A stretch of 7,372 nt of DNA from Acidobacteriaceae bacterium (GTDB taxonomy: Bacteria; Acidobacteriota; Terriglobia; Terriglobales; Acidobacteriaceae): the NCBI GenBank assembly GCA_030049955.1, contig JASIJX010000307.1:1-7372 (forward strand). The letters run 5' to 3'. Shown in pieces: positions 6,329-7,372 of this stretch. The position numbers and the translations under genes were made by a program. Under the pieces are notes generated by a model. That model had not been told where the DNA came from and did not search any database. It saw only the letters and a program-made list of their open reading frames with translations. How positions within the stretch are numbered: position 1 is the first letter of the stretch; each line of letters opens with the position of its first letter.

Positions 6329-6356
6329 CGCCGCTTGAGCGGCGCTAACTCGCCGC
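6329..6356. promoter_or_regulatory. Two mutually exclusive hairpins in the hydrolase leader
   Basis: On the plus strand the order is CGCCGC (6329-6334), GCGGCG (6339-6344), CGCCGC (6351-6356). The middle arm can pair with either neighbour, giving a 4-base or a 6-base loop, so only one hairpin can form at a time. On the plus strand the second hairpin is followed by AATTTTTT, terminator-like, although no plus-strand gene exists in the window. On the minus strand it lies about 106 bases before the hydrolase start, where alternative pairing could act as an attenuator-like switch. The function is inferred. Confidence 0.4.
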
Positions 6357-6386
6357 AATTTTTTAAAAACATTGCCGAAAATTTTC
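6355..6386. promoter_or_regulatory. AT-rich palindromes, candidate operator of the hydrolase gene
   Basis: Positions 6355-6375 form a 21-bp palindrome GCAAT…ATTGC with a T/A-run centre and one mismatched pair. Two bases away, GAAAATTTTC (6377-6386) is a perfect 10-bp palindrome. They lie 130-165 bases upstream of the hydrolase start in otherwise GC-rich DNA. A weak promoter-like pair on the minus strand, TTGAGA (6408-6403) and AAAATT (6385-6380) with 17-base spacing, would put the first palindrome near the transcription start, where a repressor would bind. The -10 match is poor, so the promoter is only a suggestion. Confidence 0.4.
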
Positions 6387-6456
6387 ACCCGTCAGCGCAT
6401 ACTCTCAAGTGGATGGCAAGTATCGAAGTTCAAGCCGCCGCACCCACCCCTCGCTA

Positions 6457-6478
6457 AGCTATTGATTCCAAAATAGCT
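6457..6478. promoter_or_regulatory. Inverted repeat AGCTATT/AATAGCT
   Basis: AGCTATT (6457-6463) and AATAGCT (6472-6478) are perfect inverted copies separated by 8 bases, in the gene-free stretch between the receptor terminator and the hydrolase leader. The half-site spacing would suit a dimeric regulator or a short hairpin. No T-tract follows, so a terminator is unlikely. The rest of 6479-6595 holds only a G-rich run (6559-6571), a loose 6-bp inverted repeat (6521-6526 with 6544-6549) and the palindrome TATAGCTATA (6584-6593). Confidence 0.3.
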
Positions 6479-6591
6479 GTAAACAACTCCCTGGGGCACA
6501 GATACATACGGACACTTCGCACCTATAAACCCAATGGAATCAAATAGGTATCCTCAGGAATGGGGGAGGGGGCAGCTCACTGGTATAGCTA

Positions 6592-6633
6592 TAAAACCGG
6601 CCGGCAGTGTCTTAGTGCTCGCAGTCGGCCGGT
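6592..6633 (-). terminator. Intrinsic terminator of the TonB-dependent receptor gene
   Basis: On the minus strand, 10 bases after the receptor stop codon, ACCGGCCG and CGGCCGGT (plus-strand arms 6596-6603 and 6626-6633) form a perfect 8-bp GC-rich stem extended by G-T and C-G pairs. It is followed on the minus strand by TTTTATA. An A-tract-like run (plus AAAAAA, 6637-6642) precedes the stem on the other side, so the element could also work in the reverse direction. This separates the receptor transcript from the hydrolase gene. Confidence 0.8.
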
Positions 6634-6643
6634 CTCAAAAAAT

Positions 6644-7372
6644 TCAGAAATACAGCTTGCCGGCCAGCTGCACTGCACGCCCCGGCGAGGGGTCGCCATT
6701 GGGATCGGCCGACTGCACCACGCTGGTCACGCGCCCAAAGCTGCCGCTCAGAAAATTGCCACTCGGGTTAGCAAAATTCGCATGGTTGAAGACGTTGAAC
6801 GATTCAATGCGCAGCTCAGCGTACCGGCTACGCTCGCCATTGAAATAAAGATTCTTCGAGAGCTGCAGATTGGTGTAATCGAAGCCCGGCCCATGGAAGA
6901 AGTTTCGCGGCGTGTTGCCGAAGGTTCCCTCCGGCTCGGTCGAAAACGGAGTGGCGTCGAAGTACTGGTTGCCGGGCGCACGCACGTTCAGCCGCGCGAT
7001 GGAACCCGTCGAGATCTCCGGCACATCCCCGCACCCGAAGTAGCTGTAGCCGTCGCACCAGCCGGAGCGCTCGCTCGGCTCGTACACGGGCACCGGGAAG
7101 CCGGACTGCAGCACCGTGAGCCCGCCGATCGCCCATCCGGAAAATGCCGTGCGCATCGCGGCATCGCCCGCGAGGAACCCGGGCGACGGAAGGTTGTAGA
7201 CGTAGGAGGCCACCAGCCGCTGACGCGCATCGAAGTCCGAGCTGCCGTAGTTCAGATACTCGAAGCCCGGAACGTAATTGCGCACGCGTCCCGTGCGGCC
7301 CACGGCGCTCTCGTAGCCTGAGGCGTCATCGAGCGCGTGCGCGTAGGTGTAAGCCAGCGTAAAGGCCAGCCC
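6644..7372 (-). CDS. TonB-dependent receptor, Oar-like, C-terminal part (N-terminus beyond window)
   Basis: The frame enters from the window edge and gives the last 242 residues; the GTG at 7303 is internal, since the frame continues upstream as LAYTYAHALDDASGYESAVG. This is the final part of a 22-strand outer-membrane beta-barrel that imports a ligand (often an oligosaccharide or siderophore) using TonB energy. Evidence: alternating aromatic strands such as RQRLVASYVYNLP (fragment residues 50-62), the SSDFDARQR motif, the IESFNVFNHANFANPSG segment near the end, and the terminal KLYF, whose final Phe is the signal for barrel insertion. Full-length Oar-like receptors have an N-terminal carboxypeptidase-regulatory-like domain and a plug and exceed 1,000 residues; these parts are outside the window. 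Its ligand cannot be read from the fragment. A galactoside is suggested only by the hydrolase next to it. Confidence 0.9.
   Translation of the reverse strand, partial: GLAFTLAYTYAHALDDASGYESAVGRTGRVRNYVPGFEYLNYGSSDFDARQRLVASYVYNLPSPGFLAGDAAMRTAFSGWAIGGLTVLQSGFPVPVYEPSERSGWCDGYSYFGCGDVPEISTGSIARLNVRAPGNQYFDATPFSTEPEGTFGNTPRNFFHGPGFDYTNLQLSKNLYFNGERSRYAELRIESFNVFNHANFANPSGNFLSGSFGRVTSVVQSADPNGDPSPGRAVQLAGKLYF

Noticed and set aside
6339..6364. Plus-strand intrinsic terminator (GCGGCG hairpin followed by T-run)
   Set aside because: No plus-strand gene ends here; kept only as part of the leader structure.
6644..7303. Receptor gene starting at GTG 7303
   Set aside because: The frame continues upstream to the window edge with receptor-like strand sequence, so the GTG is an internal Val codon and the gene is truncated by the window.
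6560..7321. Plus-strand open frame of 253 codons
   Set aside because: It runs through the receptor terminator and antisense to the receptor, whose C-terminal barrel motifs are unmistakable.
1..7372. CRISPR array, prophage, insertion sequence or tRNA
   Set aside because: No regularly spaced direct repeats, no transposase or integrase frame, no cloverleaf-forming segment; the phage-like repeats sit inside a bacterial exported protein only.

Overview
The window is GC-rich bacterial chromosomal DNA in which every gene I can support lies on the minus strand. The best fit is an Acidobacteriota (Terriglobia-type) soil bacterium. This is recall, not a search: the truncated outer-membrane receptor reads like the very large Oar-like TonB-dependent receptors expanded in that group, and the giant secreted beta-helix protein has wording I associate with acidobacterial genomes (start of the mature protein, YWLVPAAAQATLAQVQ linker, WYGSQQDATVTNHYRLG block).

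Layout in the direction of transcription, from high to low coordinates. (1) 7372-6644: C-terminal 242 residues of a TonB-dependent receptor, followed by a clear intrinsic terminator at 6596-6633. (2) 6250-6595: a gene-free, AT-rich and palindrome-rich leader in front of the next gene, with a 21-bp near-perfect palindrome and two hairpins that share one arm. (3) 6223-5033: a complete exported GH27 alpha-galactosidase-type glycoside hydrolase with both catalytic aspartates; a galactose-binding Asp expected next to Asp73 is Gly. (4) 5032-4659: no convincing gene, several inverted repeats. (5) 4569-4201: a small, highly charged helical protein of unknown function, bracketed by a 10-bp stem-loop (4630-4658) and a 13-bp stem-loop (4131-4163). 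(6) 4022-1: the first 1,340 codons of a giant secreted protein that is open to the window edge. In order it has a signal peptide, a beta-sandwich-like domain, two repeats resembling phage tail-fibre shafts, a first pectate-lyase-superfamily beta-helix module, a Gly-rich repeat, a second beta-helix module, another Gly-rich repeat and a fibre-like C-terminal part.

The receptor and hydrolase could serve uptake and breakdown of galactose-containing plant polymers, but the terminator and long leader between them argue for separate transcription. The giant protein looks like a surface or secreted fibre, possibly carbohydrate-binding or carbohydrate-active. I found no tRNA, rRNA, CRISPR array, transposase or integrase. 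The most unusual items are the phage-fibre-like, twin-beta-helix architecture of the giant protein and the structured leader of the hydrolase gene.
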